Notes: a model not told the origin generated them from the sequence alone. A stretch of 63,541 bases of DNA from Candidatus Helarchaeota archaeon (GCA_016840125.1 JAEOSY010000378.1:1-63541); one strand, 5' to 3'; counted from the first letter of the stretch, positions 54,036-62,911 are shown. Translations and numbers: made by a program.

Positions 54036-54476
54036 CTAGCTGTATTGTTTCAACTCAGAAGCCCATTTAATGTCATCATCGGGTAGATTATATTTCTTTT
54101 TGATATTATTGTAATCCTTTTCGTATTGCTTTTTAAGTTTCTTGAACTGTTCATTCAATTTAATGAGTAAGATGGTTTGGATATGCCCTAAAATCTTGGA
54201 ATTTTCTTCAAACATTTTTTTAAGAAACTTTTGCTTGGAATTACAGCCTTGGTTGCATAAGTTATTGGGACTGTTTTTTAATTCAGATTTCCTTGCTTCA
54301 ATCAAATCTATTTCGCTCAAAAGTGCCATTATTTTATGATTGGTATAGGAATTTGCAAACGAATAGATGTTTGTTCGGAAGAGTCGGCGAAGGTCATATC
54401 GAATGAATTTCATGGTTTGGAGTATCACAAAGACTAACATACATACGAACACAATATTTAGCAATATATCATCCAT
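54036..54476 (-). CDS. Small single-helix membrane protein, CNQxCN family copy 2
   Basis: A 146-residue paralogue of the gene at 53.1-53.6 kb. It has an N-terminal membrane helix (about 6-23), then the shared motifs NLCNQGCNSKQKFLKKMF and KKYNLPDDDIKWASELKQYS. ATG 54476 is chosen because the strong SD GGAGGTGA lies 7-14 bases upstream; GTG 54482 would sit too close to it. The two Cys spaced by three residues are conserved in both copies. Function unknown; the pair may form a membrane complex. Confidence 0.7.
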   Translation of the reverse strand: MDDILLNIVFVCMLVFVILQTMKFIRYDLRRLFRTNIYSFANSYTNHKIMALLSEIDLIEARKSELKNSPNNLCNQGCNSKQKFLKKMFEENSKILGHIQTILLIKLNEQFKKLKKQYEKDYNNIKKKYNLPDDDIKWASELKQYS

Positions 54477-54539
54477 AAACACTCACCTCCACTTAATTCT
54501 ATTTAATTATTAATAAAACTCGAAAGTTTAGAAAAAAAG

Positions 54540-54660
54540 TAGCAATATAATCCCTGAAATCTCAACACCCGATGACCGGGTGGAAATCCCAATTCCGGTA
54601 GCTGATAAGGTGAGGTATTCAATACAGGGTACTATTAAAACTTTTCGGATCGGATAAAAA
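54540..54660. other. Gap with possible structured RNA
   Basis: This gap holds an ACCCG-ATGAC-CGGGT stem-loop at about 54567-54583 and scattered CTGA and GATGAC tetrads that loosely recall C/D-box RNA. No coding sequence is visible between the SD of the left gene and the stop of the right one. Confidence 0.25.
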
Positions 54661-54724
54661 ATAGTCATATTTTAATAAAGAATGTGCGTATAAATTGAAA
54701 TTTTTTAATAAATTTTATTCGGGA

Positions 54725-55789
54725 TTATTCTGAAAACGCAAATTTAAAAATTCTCCTAATATCGTCCTTGAAATCTTCAAAAATGCTTACTTCACCATCC
54801 CAATCAGCTATTTGAGAGCTATATTTATTTATAAATAATGAAAGGGCATAAGTGAGGGGCTGGCGGAGCACATCGTTGATTCGGTCTGCAACTATCACTG
54901 CAGTTACTCGATTTTTAGTATCATGTTCCAAAAGGAACCCTTTATCGTGATGGATAAGTCGAGTAGGAAGCGTTTCTGCTTTAAGAATTTCTTGGAGAAA
55001 AGTCATAACCCCTCCAAGACCCATTGCCGTTAAATCAAAATTAGAGTCTTTGTGACCACCAATGGTCAGATATGGCATTTTACTAGTACTATCAATTAAC
55101 ATAATTGCACTGATATTCGTATTTGATAAAAAGAAGCTGTTTGGGGATAAAATATAAATAATTGTCACTAGGACAGTCCCCATTAATATGAGTATATAAT
55201 CTAGATTAGGAATTCCGAGCTCGTATGCTCCAATCCCACCTAAAAGCGCAGCAAAAACCCCAATTATAGATATAGCTGGTAACCATTTTGACCGTCCGCC
55301 CCCTTCCTGCATGATAAATTGAATCAATCTAAACAGGATTATTGCAACTATACTAAGAATATACAATGAAAATAAGAGATCGAAATCTGCAGTGGTAACT
55401 TGCCACCAAATCCCATCTTGGAGAATATATTCCCACCTTGGAGGAATAACCGAAATATAACCCAGCAGATACGTGGTAAAGGCAATAAATAAGGCTGTAA
55501 TATGTGAAAAGAACCGTCCTTTCATTCCTTCGAATGCCATAATTAGAACCGGAAACATCACAATCATAATGACTAAAGATATGTCCTGAAGCATCATAGA
55601 GGTGAACTTATCAGAAATGACATAAATTGGAAATGTAACCAAGAATGCCGCGATTATTAAACCAAAAAAAACTGCTAAAAGAAAAGTGGGGATATATCTC
55701 GTTTTCAAATATAATCTTGTTAAAAAAACCAACATAATCGCACTGACAATAATCTGCATAAGGGCTAAAACAATTAATAATAAATCCAT
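54725..55789 (-). CDS. Seven-helix membrane protein with a longin/roadblock-like C-terminal domain
   Basis: A 354-residue protein. Residues 1-215 form seven membrane helices. Residues about 222-354 form a soluble domain with strand SAIMLIDSTSKMPYLTI, a helix (GLGGVMTFLQEILKAE), two strands (TRLIHHDKGFLLEH and RVTAVIVAD) and a final helix (LTYALSLFINKYSSQI). The order recalls longin/roadblock folds found with small GTPases in Asgard archaea, but I cannot confirm it by eye. A sensor that hands its signal to GTPases is a plausible inference. Monocistronic; no known ligand motif. Confidence 0.65.
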   Translation of the reverse strand: MDLLLIVLALMQIIVSAIMLVFLTRLYLKTRYIPTFLLAVFFGLIIAAFLVTFPIYVISDKFTSMMLQDISLVIMIVMFPVLIMAFEGMKGRFFSHITALFIAFTTYLLGYISVIPPRWEYILQDGIWWQVTTADFDLLFSLYILSIVAIILFRLIQFIMQEGGGRSKWLPAISIIGVFAALLGGIGAYELGIPNLDYILILMGTVLVTIIYILSPNSFFLSNTNISAIMLIDSTSKMPYLTIGGHKDSNFDLTAMGLGGVMTFLQEILKAETLPTRLIHHDKGFLLEHDTKNRVTAVIVADRINDVLRQPLTYALSLFINKYSSQIADWDGEVSIFEDFKDDIRRIFKFAFSE

Positions 55790-55946
55790 TATTTACTCAC
55801 TCACAAAAACTAACAATTAGGGAGCTTGTGTAGGTTATCATAGGAAATGCAAATTTATATTCTTTACTCAAAAGTGAGATTTTTATTTTTAAATACAATT
55901 CCCATGTTAGTAAAAAAGAATTCTGTTAAAATTTGTTGTGAATTAC

Positions 55947-56768
55947 TTATACGATGCGATCTCCCGCCTTGGGGGGCATCGTACAATAGACTTCCTCGAT
56001 GTTAATAACGCCGACTTCTGTGTCCTGATAGGTCTGGAGTCCTTGATAAGTCCCTTTCACCTGATAACTTAGCAATTCCTCAATGTAGAGGGTATAGGTG
56101 GTAACGAACGTACCCACCTTGATTCTATCGATATCTTCCTTGTAATCCGCGGGCGTGAAGATTAACCGACTCCCTTCAGCAGGGAGGAGATGCATGGTCG
56201 GGATAATTAGTGGGTAGCCATCTGCATCGACAAACGCAAGATATTTGAGGTTGGAGGGTCCTCGAAAGATTTTATCAACCATTGCTGGCAAAATTTCTGT
56301 AGAACCTGACGGTGCTGTTTCTTTCTTAAACCCTTTAAGAACCCGGAGTAGGGGGCGTTGCAGTTTGACGTTGCGTTTCGAGAAGACTTCTTTCACATTA
56401 ATATGTGCAACCCTGGCAATTCCAGTATATGCATTGTTTTTAAAGAGCGGCTTTTCATTGTAATACTCATAATCTGGTCCCTCATACGCCCAATCTGTGA
56501 AATCCCCTTTAATAGCCCAAAACTCGTTCGCTAACGTCATGAATGCAGTCGCACATTTCGAATTCAATTCTAAATTTCGCTTACTCTTTCCGGTAATGAA
56601 TTCTCCAAACATTACGGTTTCATTATCTCTAGCCTCAAGTGAGATGATGAGCACAAGGTTAGGGTGCTGCTGTTCATCAATAGTAGCGAGGAGCTTCACC
56701 ATAAGTTCTGGGCGGAATTTTGGGATGTCTTCATCCGCAATGCGCGGGGTGGTTTGTATTACTGCCAT
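55947..56768 (-). CDS. FMN-binding split-barrel-like protein
   Basis: A 273-residue soluble protein with two successive beta-barrel-like halves of the pyridoxamine-phosphate-oxidase/flavin-reductase type (LVLIISLEARDNETVMFGEF in the first, KYLAFVDADGYPLIIPTMHLL in the second). Such proteins bind FMN and act as oxidoreductases or flavin carriers. It lies 8 bp downstream of the glycyl radical enzyme gene with AGGTGA as SD, so it is cotranslated with that enzyme. Its role in that setting, perhaps redox supply or protection of the radical, is an inference. Confidence 0.72.
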   Translation of the reverse strand: MAVIQTTPRIADEDIPKFRPELMVKLLATIDEQQHPNLVLIISLEARDNETVMFGEFITGKSKRNLELNSKCATAFMTLANEFWAIKGDFTDWAYEGPDYEYYNEKPLFKNNAYTGIARVAHINVKEVFSKRNVKLQRPLLRVLKGFKKETAPSGSTEILPAMVDKIFRGPSNLKYLAFVDADGYPLIIPTMHLLPAEGSRLIFTPADYKEDIDRIKVGTFVTTYTLYIEELLSYQVKGTYQGLQTYQDTEVGVINIEEVYCTMPPKAGDRIV

Positions 56769-56776
56769 AAAATCAC

Positions 56777-59173
56777 CTAAAACTCGTGAGAGATGCGACT
56801 AATAATTTCATTTTGGAGAAGTTTACCAATCTGCGTAAAATAGGCGTTGTACCCAGTAACACGCACTAAAAGATTACTGTACTCACGGGGGTGTTTCTGA
56901 GCTTCGAGTAACATATCTGCGTCAATGCAGTTGATTTGTAAAGCAGTTCCGCCGACTTCTGCATAGGTCCGTAATAGGGCTTTAAACTTATCGAGATGTT
57001 CTGCATCACGTAAAAGCGCGGGACTGAATGCCATGGTATGACTCGCACCATTGGGGGCGGTTTTGAGCCCAACTTTGCCAACCGACTTAATCACACTGGT
57101 GGGACCATTAACATCGGCACCTGAGACAGGGCAAATTCCGTTTGAAAGATATACCCCTTGCATGCGTCCATCTGGGGTTGCCGCCTGCGTTGCACCGTAG
57201 CTAACCCAGTAGTTCCAGCTTAAGTACCCGGCGCGATAGCGCTTATGGGTGGGCGTTTCGTACTTAGAAACCTCACGAGTCCAAAAATCATTGACATCAT
57301 GGGCGAGCGAGTCCGCATAATCGTCATCATTCCCATATTTCGGTGCTTTATTCACGAGCAGCTGTCGTAATTTTTCACATCCCTCATAATTTACTTTTAT
57401 TGCGTCAAGGAGTTCTTGAAGCGAAATTTTTTGATCTTCGTAGACTAACTTTTTCACTGCTAATAGCGAATCAACTGCCGTGGCAAAACCTATACCCTCC
57501 ACCGTGATGAAGTTATACTTCGCTCCACCCTGAGTTATATCCAATCCTTTTTCAGCGCAACCATCTACCAGTATGGATAAATACGGGGTGGGCTCATAAG
57601 TGGCACGGATTTCATCACCCAGGTTATATAAATCAATAATTTTCTGAATCAGAATTTGTAAATTGGATTTATAGGCTCCATAGAATTGGTCCCAGCTTTC
57701 AAAAGCGAGGGGATCGCCGGTTTCCTCAGTATAAAGTCGCTCCGTTTGCATGTCATGCCCATTGAAAAGGGTAAATTCAACTGCTTTGGCAAGGTTTAAA
57801 TTGACATCGACAGTCCCAGAGCGATCACAGCCTTGTAACGTATTCTCAAGACATCCCACAGGGGCATAATCCCAGAGCATCTCCTCTGGAAGCCCTGCAA
57901 ACCGCAAGCCTTCAATGGATTTCTCATCAAAATTTAATAAGAAGGGTGAACCTTGCGCTTTGGCGACCATCTCGACTACACGAGTAAGTAACTTATCAGG
58001 GGAATTACGGTGCAGACGTATGTTCGGTTTCGGCTCCAATAACGCCATATCATCAATTACGTCGAGCATCAAGTATGTAAGGTCATTCGTCATATCTTCG
58101 CCATTGGGGCCAAATCCAGATAATGTAATTAATTGCCCAAAGGCGGATGTGATCCCTTGATTATTCCCCACGCGACATTGGTAATCATACACGTAATTAC
58201 ACTTCACCCAGAAGCATTCGAGGAGTTCATTCGCGAAATCACGGGTAATAAGACCATTTTCAATGTCCTTTTGGTAGTAGGGATAGAGAAACTGGTCGAT
58301 GCGTCCAAAGGAGAGTCCTGGACCCGGATAGGATTCATCCGCCATCACTAGAATATGGGTAAACCAGAGACTCTGGAGTGCTTCCCAAAAAGTTTCAGCG
58401 GGCTCCCATGGAACTTTTGCACAGATACGTGCCAGTTCAAGTAATTCTTTCTTACGATCAGTATCCTTCTCTTTTTCGGCGAGGGCTTTGGCTGCTTCCG
58501 CATAACGAAGGGCAAATTTCCGTGGAGTATCACAACAAAGGATCATAGCCTTGAGCTGGTTAACTTTTTGGGTATTTGCTGAATCGGTCTTCGCTAACTC
58601 GTCTTCGAGCTCCTTCTTAACCCCCTGAAAGCCAACTTTCAGAAATTTAGGATAATTTGGTATTAAATGCCCCGGAGTTGGTCCACAATTCCCCACCGAC
58701 AAATCATTCATTTCTAATAGCTGGGACATAAATTTCTTTTCCATCTTCTTATGTAATTTCCGTTGTTCTTCAGTTAAACAACGAGATAGGGCGGTATTGA
58801 ATTGAAATCCAATAACCAATTCACCCTCTAAAATGTCTACCGAAATGACTTCTGACATCACCTTATCAAAGAAAGTCGCTTTTCGACTAACCAGAGGTAA
58901 ATTCCAAAAGCCTTTCGGCAATTCAACCTTCTTTGCAGTAGCTAGGAGGCTATTTTCGAAACAATTCCCGAACATATAGATTTCTGGGGCTACCGCAAAT
59001 TTGAGAACCGACCAGACTTGATCCCAATCCGTTCCCGTAGTAAACCCTTCAACTTCATTCCGCAAGTCTCGCTCATTTATATTAAAATATTCATCCCGTA
59101 ACCGTTTCACGCGGGGCGAAAGGTTCTGGGGACTCCAAATCTTCACTTTCGTATCACAACTCTTCGACGCCAT
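56777..59173 (-). CDS. Glycyl radical enzyme (pyruvate formate-lyase family)
   Basis: A 798-residue glycyl radical enzyme. The active-site Cys441 is in PVGCLEN with Glu443, the GCxE motif of glycerol/diol dehydratase and choline lyase relatives. The radical-bearing Gly774 is in VRVTGYNAYF near the C-terminus. The substrate is unknown; the Asp and His residues typical of pyruvate formate-lyase are not obvious. No activating radical SAM enzyme is adjacent; the only visible radical SAM gene is at 40 kb and is not of the activase type. ATG 59173 follows a GAGGCGG SD. It is the first gene of the operon with the split-barrel protein. Confidence 0.9.
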   Translation of the reverse strand: MASKSCDTKVKIWSPQNLSPRVKRLRDEYFNINERDLRNEVEGFTTGTDWDQVWSVLKFAVAPEIYMFGNCFENSLLATAKKVELPKGFWNLPLVSRKATFFDKVMSEVISVDILEGELVIGFQFNTALSRCLTEEQRKLHKKMEKKFMSQLLEMNDLSVGNCGPTPGHLIPNYPKFLKVGFQGVKKELEDELAKTDSANTQKVNQLKAMILCCDTPRKFALRYAEAAKALAEKEKDTDRKKELLELARICAKVPWEPAETFWEALQSLWFTHILVMADESYPGPGLSFGRIDQFLYPYYQKDIENGLITRDFANELLECFWVKCNYVYDYQCRVGNNQGITSAFGQLITLSGFGPNGEDMTNDLTYLMLDVIDDMALLEPKPNIRLHRNSPDKLLTRVVEMVAKAQGSPFLLNFDEKSIEGLRFAGLPEEMLWDYAPVGCLENTLQGCDRSGTVDVNLNLAKAVEFTLFNGHDMQTERLYTEETGDPLAFESWDQFYGAYKSNLQILIQKIIDLYNLGDEIRATYEPTPYLSILVDGCAEKGLDITQGGAKYNFITVEGIGFATAVDSLLAVKKLVYEDQKISLQELLDAIKVNYEGCEKLRQLLVNKAPKYGNDDDYADSLAHDVNDFWTREVSKYETPTHKRYRAGYLSWNYWVSYGATQAATPDGRMQGVYLSNGICPVSGADVNGPTSVIKSVGKVGLKTAPNGASHTMAFSPALLRDAEHLDKFKALLRTYAEVGGTALQINCIDADMLLEAQKHPREYSNLLVRVTGYNAYFTQIGKLLQNEIISRISHEF

Positions 59174-59205
59174 AAGCCCGCCTCAATTTTAGGATATAAA
59201 GAAAA

Positions 59206-59253
59206 TAGTAAAGCTTCATTAAATACTTCTGAGAAAAAGTTGCTTATAGTTTT
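59206..59253. repeat. Direct repeat copy 1 flanking the MntA/HepT pair
   Basis: A sequence beginning TAGTAAAGCTTCATTAAA and ending TTGCTTATAGTTTT is found again at 60182-60229 in the same orientation, with four mismatches in the first 44 bases. The copies are 976 bp apart and enclose the two toxin-antitoxin genes exactly. Copy 1 carries a TATA-like box for the glycyl radical enzyme on the minus strand. Confidence 0.8.
59218..59226 (-). promoter_or_regulatory. TATA-like box for the glycyl radical enzyme operon
   Basis: Read on the minus strand this is GTATTTAAT, 45-53 bp upstream of the ATG at 59173. With transcription starting about 25 bp downstream, the leader would include the GAGGCGG SD. 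Position and composition only. Confidence 0.4.
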
Positions 59254-59311
59254 TATTGAAGTAAACCTTATTCTAAATAGACGCTAATAAACAACTGATA
59301 GAAGAGTAGAA

Positions 59312-59719
59312 ATGATGTTGGAAGAAAAAATTCTAAAATCCATCGTTAAAACTATAAGTCAGTATGCAGAAATTAGCCTTTGTTATTTTTTCGGTTCCTC
59401 TCTTAAAATTGATGACTTTAATGATATCGACCTCGGGATCTACTTGTCAAATTTTTCTCCGATTTATGATGCTACCAAGTTCTCCATGGAAGTAGGAAGA
59501 TCAGTTGAACAGACATTAAATTTCAAGAAAGTAATTGATGTCAAAGTCCTAAATCATTCACCCATTTACTTTCAATTTGAAGTAATTTCCAAGGGAGTTT
59601 TACTCTTTAGTAGGAGTGAAAAGGAACGTATTATATATGAGAAAAGAGTAATAAATTTACATCTGGATTATAAAGATACATTAGATTGGTTTAATAAACA
59701 AATAATGGAGAGTATTTGA
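59312..59719 (+). CDS. mntA: MntA-like minimal nucleotidyltransferase antitoxin, second pair
   Basis: A 135-residue MNT nucleotidyltransferase. Motif FFGSS (26-30), Asp38 and Asp40 in NDIDLGIYL, and Asp76 in VIDVKVL supply the metal ligands. It would modify and neutralise the HepT partner that follows directly: its TGA stop is immediately followed by the GTG start of hepT. The two genes lie between direct repeats that are absent elsewhere in the window. It differs clearly in sequence from the first mntA at 2.1 kb, so it is a separate acquisition rather than a recent copy. Confidence 0.88.
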   Translation: MMLEEKILKSIVKTISQYAEISLCYFFGSSLKIDDFNDIDLGIYLSNFSPIYDATKFSMEVGRSVEQTLNFKKVIDVKVLNHSPIYFQFEVISKGVLLFSRSEKERIIYEKRVINLHLDYKDTLDWFNKQIMESI

Positions 59720-60145
59720 GTGTTTGACCAGGAGGGAATAACAGACCACATCATCGAACTCGAACAAGCGATAATTGATTGGAAGCGATACCAAAAAATA
59801 AAACTTGATGAACTTAAAACTGATCGCGACAAAAGAAATATGGTTTTACACGCTCTGTTAGTATCCATTCAAGCAGCAATTGACATAGCAAACCATATAA
59901 TTGCCTCGAAAAAATTACCTCGTCCATCTACATACCGTGAAAGTTTCAGTATTTTAGCGGACGCACAATTTCTATCCCTTAATTTAGCTAACCAACTTGC
60001 AGATCTGGCTGGTTTCAGGAATGTATTAGTTCATATTTATTGGAAATTGGATATGGAGCTCGTTTTCAACATTCTTCAAAATGATCTCGATACCCTTATA
60101 GAATATGTAAAAGTAATAAAGAATAAGATAAAGGAAGAAACCTGA
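59720..60145 (+). CDS. hepT: HepT-like HEPN toxin, second pair
   Basis: A 141-residue HEPN protein. The RX4HXY motif is RNVLVHIY (Arg100, His105, Tyr107), which in the family combines the ribonuclease site with the Tyr modified by MntA. GTG 59720 follows the mntA stop with no gap. The helical N-terminal half is longer than in the first HepT. The stop is followed 36 bp later by the second copy of the flanking direct repeat. Confidence 0.88.
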   Translation: MFDQEGITDHIIELEQAIIDWKRYQKIKLDELKTDRDKRNMVLHALLVSIQAAIDIANHIIASKKLPRPSTYRESFSILADAQFLSLNLANQLADLAGFRNVLVHIYWKLDMELVFNILQNDLDTLIEYVKVIKNKIKEET

Positions 60146-60181
60146 GCCCTATCGAGGAAACTGTTAAATACCTATAAAAAG

Positions 60182-60229
60182 TAGTAAAGCTTCATTAAAA
60201 ACTTCTAAGACAAATTTGCTTATAGTTTT
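60182..60229. repeat. Direct repeat copy 2 flanking the MntA/HepT pair
   Basis: Second copy of the element at 59206-59253, in the same orientation. It ends about 40 bp upstream of the GH63-like gene and contains CTTATAGTTTTA, a possible TATA-like element for that gene. Together the copies suggest the toxin-antitoxin cassette was inserted between two halves of a once single promoter region. Confidence 0.8.
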
Positions 60230-60269
60230 AATCATTTACACAGTTCAAAATTAAATTGATTATATACTG

Positions 60270-61814
60270 ATGATGTACGGGTTCTGGAAATTGATTGGAA
60301 TTAGTCTCGCCTTAACTTCATGGATTGGAATAATTTGCGGATTATACTCAAATTTTATGGTTCGGAAAAGCCTCAAATCTTATAAGGAAAATTATTTCGC
60401 TAAATTCAGAACTGGAATTCTCTATGGACTCATTATGACATGGTTCAATTTTTATTATTTGGTAGGAATCATCTTCTCTCTCGGCCTCAACGGGGTTATT
60501 TTTCCAGGTCTGGGGGTGTTACTTCTTCTAACATTAATTCCGATTTATTATACTATCATGTATATGATTGCAAGGGCTTTGGGTGATTGGTTATTTGGTA
60601 AATCCCCCTCCCAGCCCCTCCCTAATACTAATAATCCCCTTTTTCGGGAAGGCTTTCAAGCGGTGTTTCACCTTTTAGAAGTCAATCTGAATGCTCCATT
60701 TGGGAAGTTAAAGCATCGCTGGGCAATGCCATCCGCCAAATACATGGCTGCGTATTTGTGGGACAGCGCCTTTATTTCACTAGTTTGGAAATATTGGGAT
60801 ATGAAGATTGCAAGTGAGATTCTACTACCTCTTCTGGATAACCAAGCAGCAGATGGGCGCATTCCCCATTTCGCCTCGTTTTTAAGTCAATCCAATATGA
60901 CCCAACCTCCCCTTATCGCCTGGGCGATCACAAACCTTGAGGTGGATTCCCAATACTTGAAGAAGGTCTATCCAAAACTCAAGAAGTATAATCTGTGGCT
61001 GTATGAGAACCGCAGGTTGAAGAATGGGCTTTTCTTTTGGCAACATTCTTATGAATCGGGTATTGACAATTCCCCCCGGTTTACGGATCGCAGTGAAAAG
61101 GAGAAGCGCGACTTAACTCGTATTGCTGCCATAGATTTGAATAGTTACATCGTTCTTCAGAACCAATCGTTGGTAAGCATTGCTGAAAAATTGAAAACTG
61201 AAGAACCCCTTAACGAATATAAGGAAGATATTGCACTTTTTCAACAAAAAAATGAAGATCTCATCAAGCTGATTCAAAAATATTTGTGGGATGAGGATTT
61301 AGGACTCTTTTTTGATTTTGATATAATTGACGAGCAACGAATAGCGATAAACACCATTGCCAGTTTCTTCCCCTTAATCGCGGGTATCCCCACTGAATCA
61401 CAAGTAAAAAAATTGGTACAACATCTAGAAAATCCTGAGGAATATAACACACTTATCCCGCTACCAACCGTCGCGATGAATGATAGAACCTTTGTAAAAG
61501 ATACGTGGCGCGGTCCTGTCTGGTTAAACACTGCCTATTTAGTAATAAAAGGGCTTGAAAGGTATCAAAAGTTGGAGTTGAGTCAACAATTTGCCTCAAA
61601 ACTCATCACGGGGGTCTTTAAAACTTGGAAAAATGAGGGATCTATCTATGAATTTTACGATCCCGAACGGTTTGATATAATCGAACTCACCCGGAAGAAA
61701 GGAAACCTCTATAAACAAATTACAATTGGTAACAAGCCTGTAAAAAACTTCGTTGGCTGGACGGGATTGGTTAATACGCTTCTGATTGAATTAGTGAAGA
61801 AAAATAATCATTGA
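60270..61814 (+). CDS. Membrane-anchored GH63-like glycoside hydrolase
   Basis: A 514-residue protein. Three hydrophobic helices fill the first 105 residues. The rest is an alpha/alpha six-barrel glycosidase of the GH63/trehalase/mannosylglycerate-hydrolase type: YLWDSAFISL, DGRIPHF, ESGIDNSPRF with the acidic residue next to Asn, WRGPVWLNTAY, EFYDPE and FVGWTGLVNTLL. It probably hydrolyses an alpha-linked sugar such as glucosylglycerate at the membrane. The anchor and domain order are unusual for this family. Orientation of the domain relative to the membrane cannot be decided by eye. Confidence 0.8.
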   Translation: MMYGFWKLIGISLALTSWIGIICGLYSNFMVRKSLKSYKENYFAKFRTGILYGLIMTWFNFYYLVGIIFSLGLNGVIFPGLGVLLLLTLIPIYYTIMYMIARALGDWLFGKSPSQPLPNTNNPLFREGFQAVFHLLEVNLNAPFGKLKHRWAMPSAKYMAAYLWDSAFISLVWKYWDMKIASEILLPLLDNQAADGRIPHFASFLSQSNMTQPPLIAWAITNLEVDSQYLKKVYPKLKKYNLWLYENRRLKNGLFFWQHSYESGIDNSPRFTDRSEKEKRDLTRIAAIDLNSYIVLQNQSLVSIAEKLKTEEPLNEYKEDIALFQQKNEDLIKLIQKYLWDEDLGLFFDFDIIDEQRIAINTIASFFPLIAGIPTESQVKKLVQHLENPEEYNTLIPLPTVAMNDRTFVKDTWRGPVWLNTAYLVIKGLERYQKLELSQQFASKLITGVFKTWKNEGSIYEFYDPERFDIIELTRKKGNLYKQITIGNKPVKNFVGWTGLVNTLLIELVKKNNH

Positions 61815-61936
61815 CCAACTTATATTTTAAATACTGATTTCTTTTTAAAATTAAAATTGACGAAGTCTTTTCTTTCAAAATCTTTTTATGAAGTTTAGAG
61901 TAGAGGAAAATATAAGTGTAAAAAAGGATTCCACCA

Positions 61937-62857
61937 ATGTCACAAAAGGCGAGCCATTCCGGAGAAATTTTCGTCGCAGAAGTTACGTTCGATAATTCAC
62001 GAATAGTTTCCGGGTCGGCGGACCATATGGTAAAAATCTGGAATACGGATACCGGCAGATTGCTTCGAACGCTAGAGGGGCATTCAGGTGCAGTGAACAC
62101 ACTTAGTTTAACTCCGGATAATTCACGCGTCGTTTCTGGAGCTGCGGATGGGACAGTTAAAGTATGGAACCTTGATAGTGGTGAATGTTTATTCACTTTT
62201 GACGCCCATAACGACGAGGTTTTAACGGTCACGATTACACATGACGGCGCACGAGTAACATCCACCGGTGCCGACAAACTAGTAAAAGCATGGAACCTTG
62301 ATACGGGTAAGATGATAGATTCCTCAAGAGAGATCGCGTCAGATGTGATTTCCTCGGTGCTAACAATAGGGACAGACGATGTTCTTCTTGGCACGGTCGA
62401 TGGACTTCTGAGAAAGTGGAACGTCGATACATTTCGTATTGGAAAACCCCATAAAATCCACGACGGCCCAGTAAAATGGTTGGCAATCACCCAAGATGGA
62501 AGTCGAATTATTTCTGGATCCACTGATACTACAGTTAAAGTCTGGGCGAAAGATGGTCTCAAGAGTTTACACGTTTTTGAGGAGCATTCAGCAGGGGTTA
62601 ATAGTGTTGGAGTAACCATGGATAATTCGCGGGTGGTCTCAGGGTCTTCGGATAAGACTGTTAAAGTTTGGCAGCTTGACACAGGAAAATGCCTACATAC
62701 TCTCTTGGGACATAAAGCAGCAGTCACTGCTGTGTCATTAACACCCGACAACAGTCGAATTATATCTGGCGCTGCTGATGGGACAATTAAAGTCTGGAAT
62801 CCTGATACAGGGAAGAGTCTTCACACATTAAGTAGGCAGACTCTTTCAAAATCTTGA
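61937..62857 (+). CDS. WD40-repeat beta-propeller protein, second copy
   Basis: A 306-residue WD40 protein with seven repeats (VKIWNTDT, VKVWNLDS, VKAWNLDT, LRKWNVDT, VKVWAKDG, VKVWQLDT, IKVWNPDT) and the recurring loop TPDNSR. The start is clear at ATG 61937. It resembles the propeller at the left edge in repeat style but is not a close copy. The role is likely a protein scaffold. It is followed by the MscS gene 54 bp downstream on the same strand. Confidence 0.88.
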   Translation: MSQKASHSGEIFVAEVTFDNSRIVSGSADHMVKIWNTDTGRLLRTLEGHSGAVNTLSLTPDNSRVVSGAADGTVKVWNLDSGECLFTFDAHNDEVLTVTITHDGARVTSTGADKLVKAWNLDTGKMIDSSREIASDVISSVLTIGTDDVLLGTVDGLLRKWNVDTFRIGKPHKIHDGPVKWLAITQDGSRIISGSTDTTVKVWAKDGLKSLHVFEEHSAGVNSVGVTMDNSRVVSGSSDKTVKVWQLDTGKCLHTLLGHKAAVTAVSLTPDNSRIISGAADGTIKVWNPDTGKSLHTLSRQTLSKS

Positions 62858-62911
62858 AAAGGAATACAATAAAAAGAAATTTCAGGATAAAGTTGAATAT
62901 AAGGTGAGTAA

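Noticed and set aside
61771..62751. Long minus-strand frame across the second WD40 gene
   Set aside because: Its repeated Ser/Pro/Val pattern is the complement of the WD40 repeats. The plus-strand gene has clear WD motifs.
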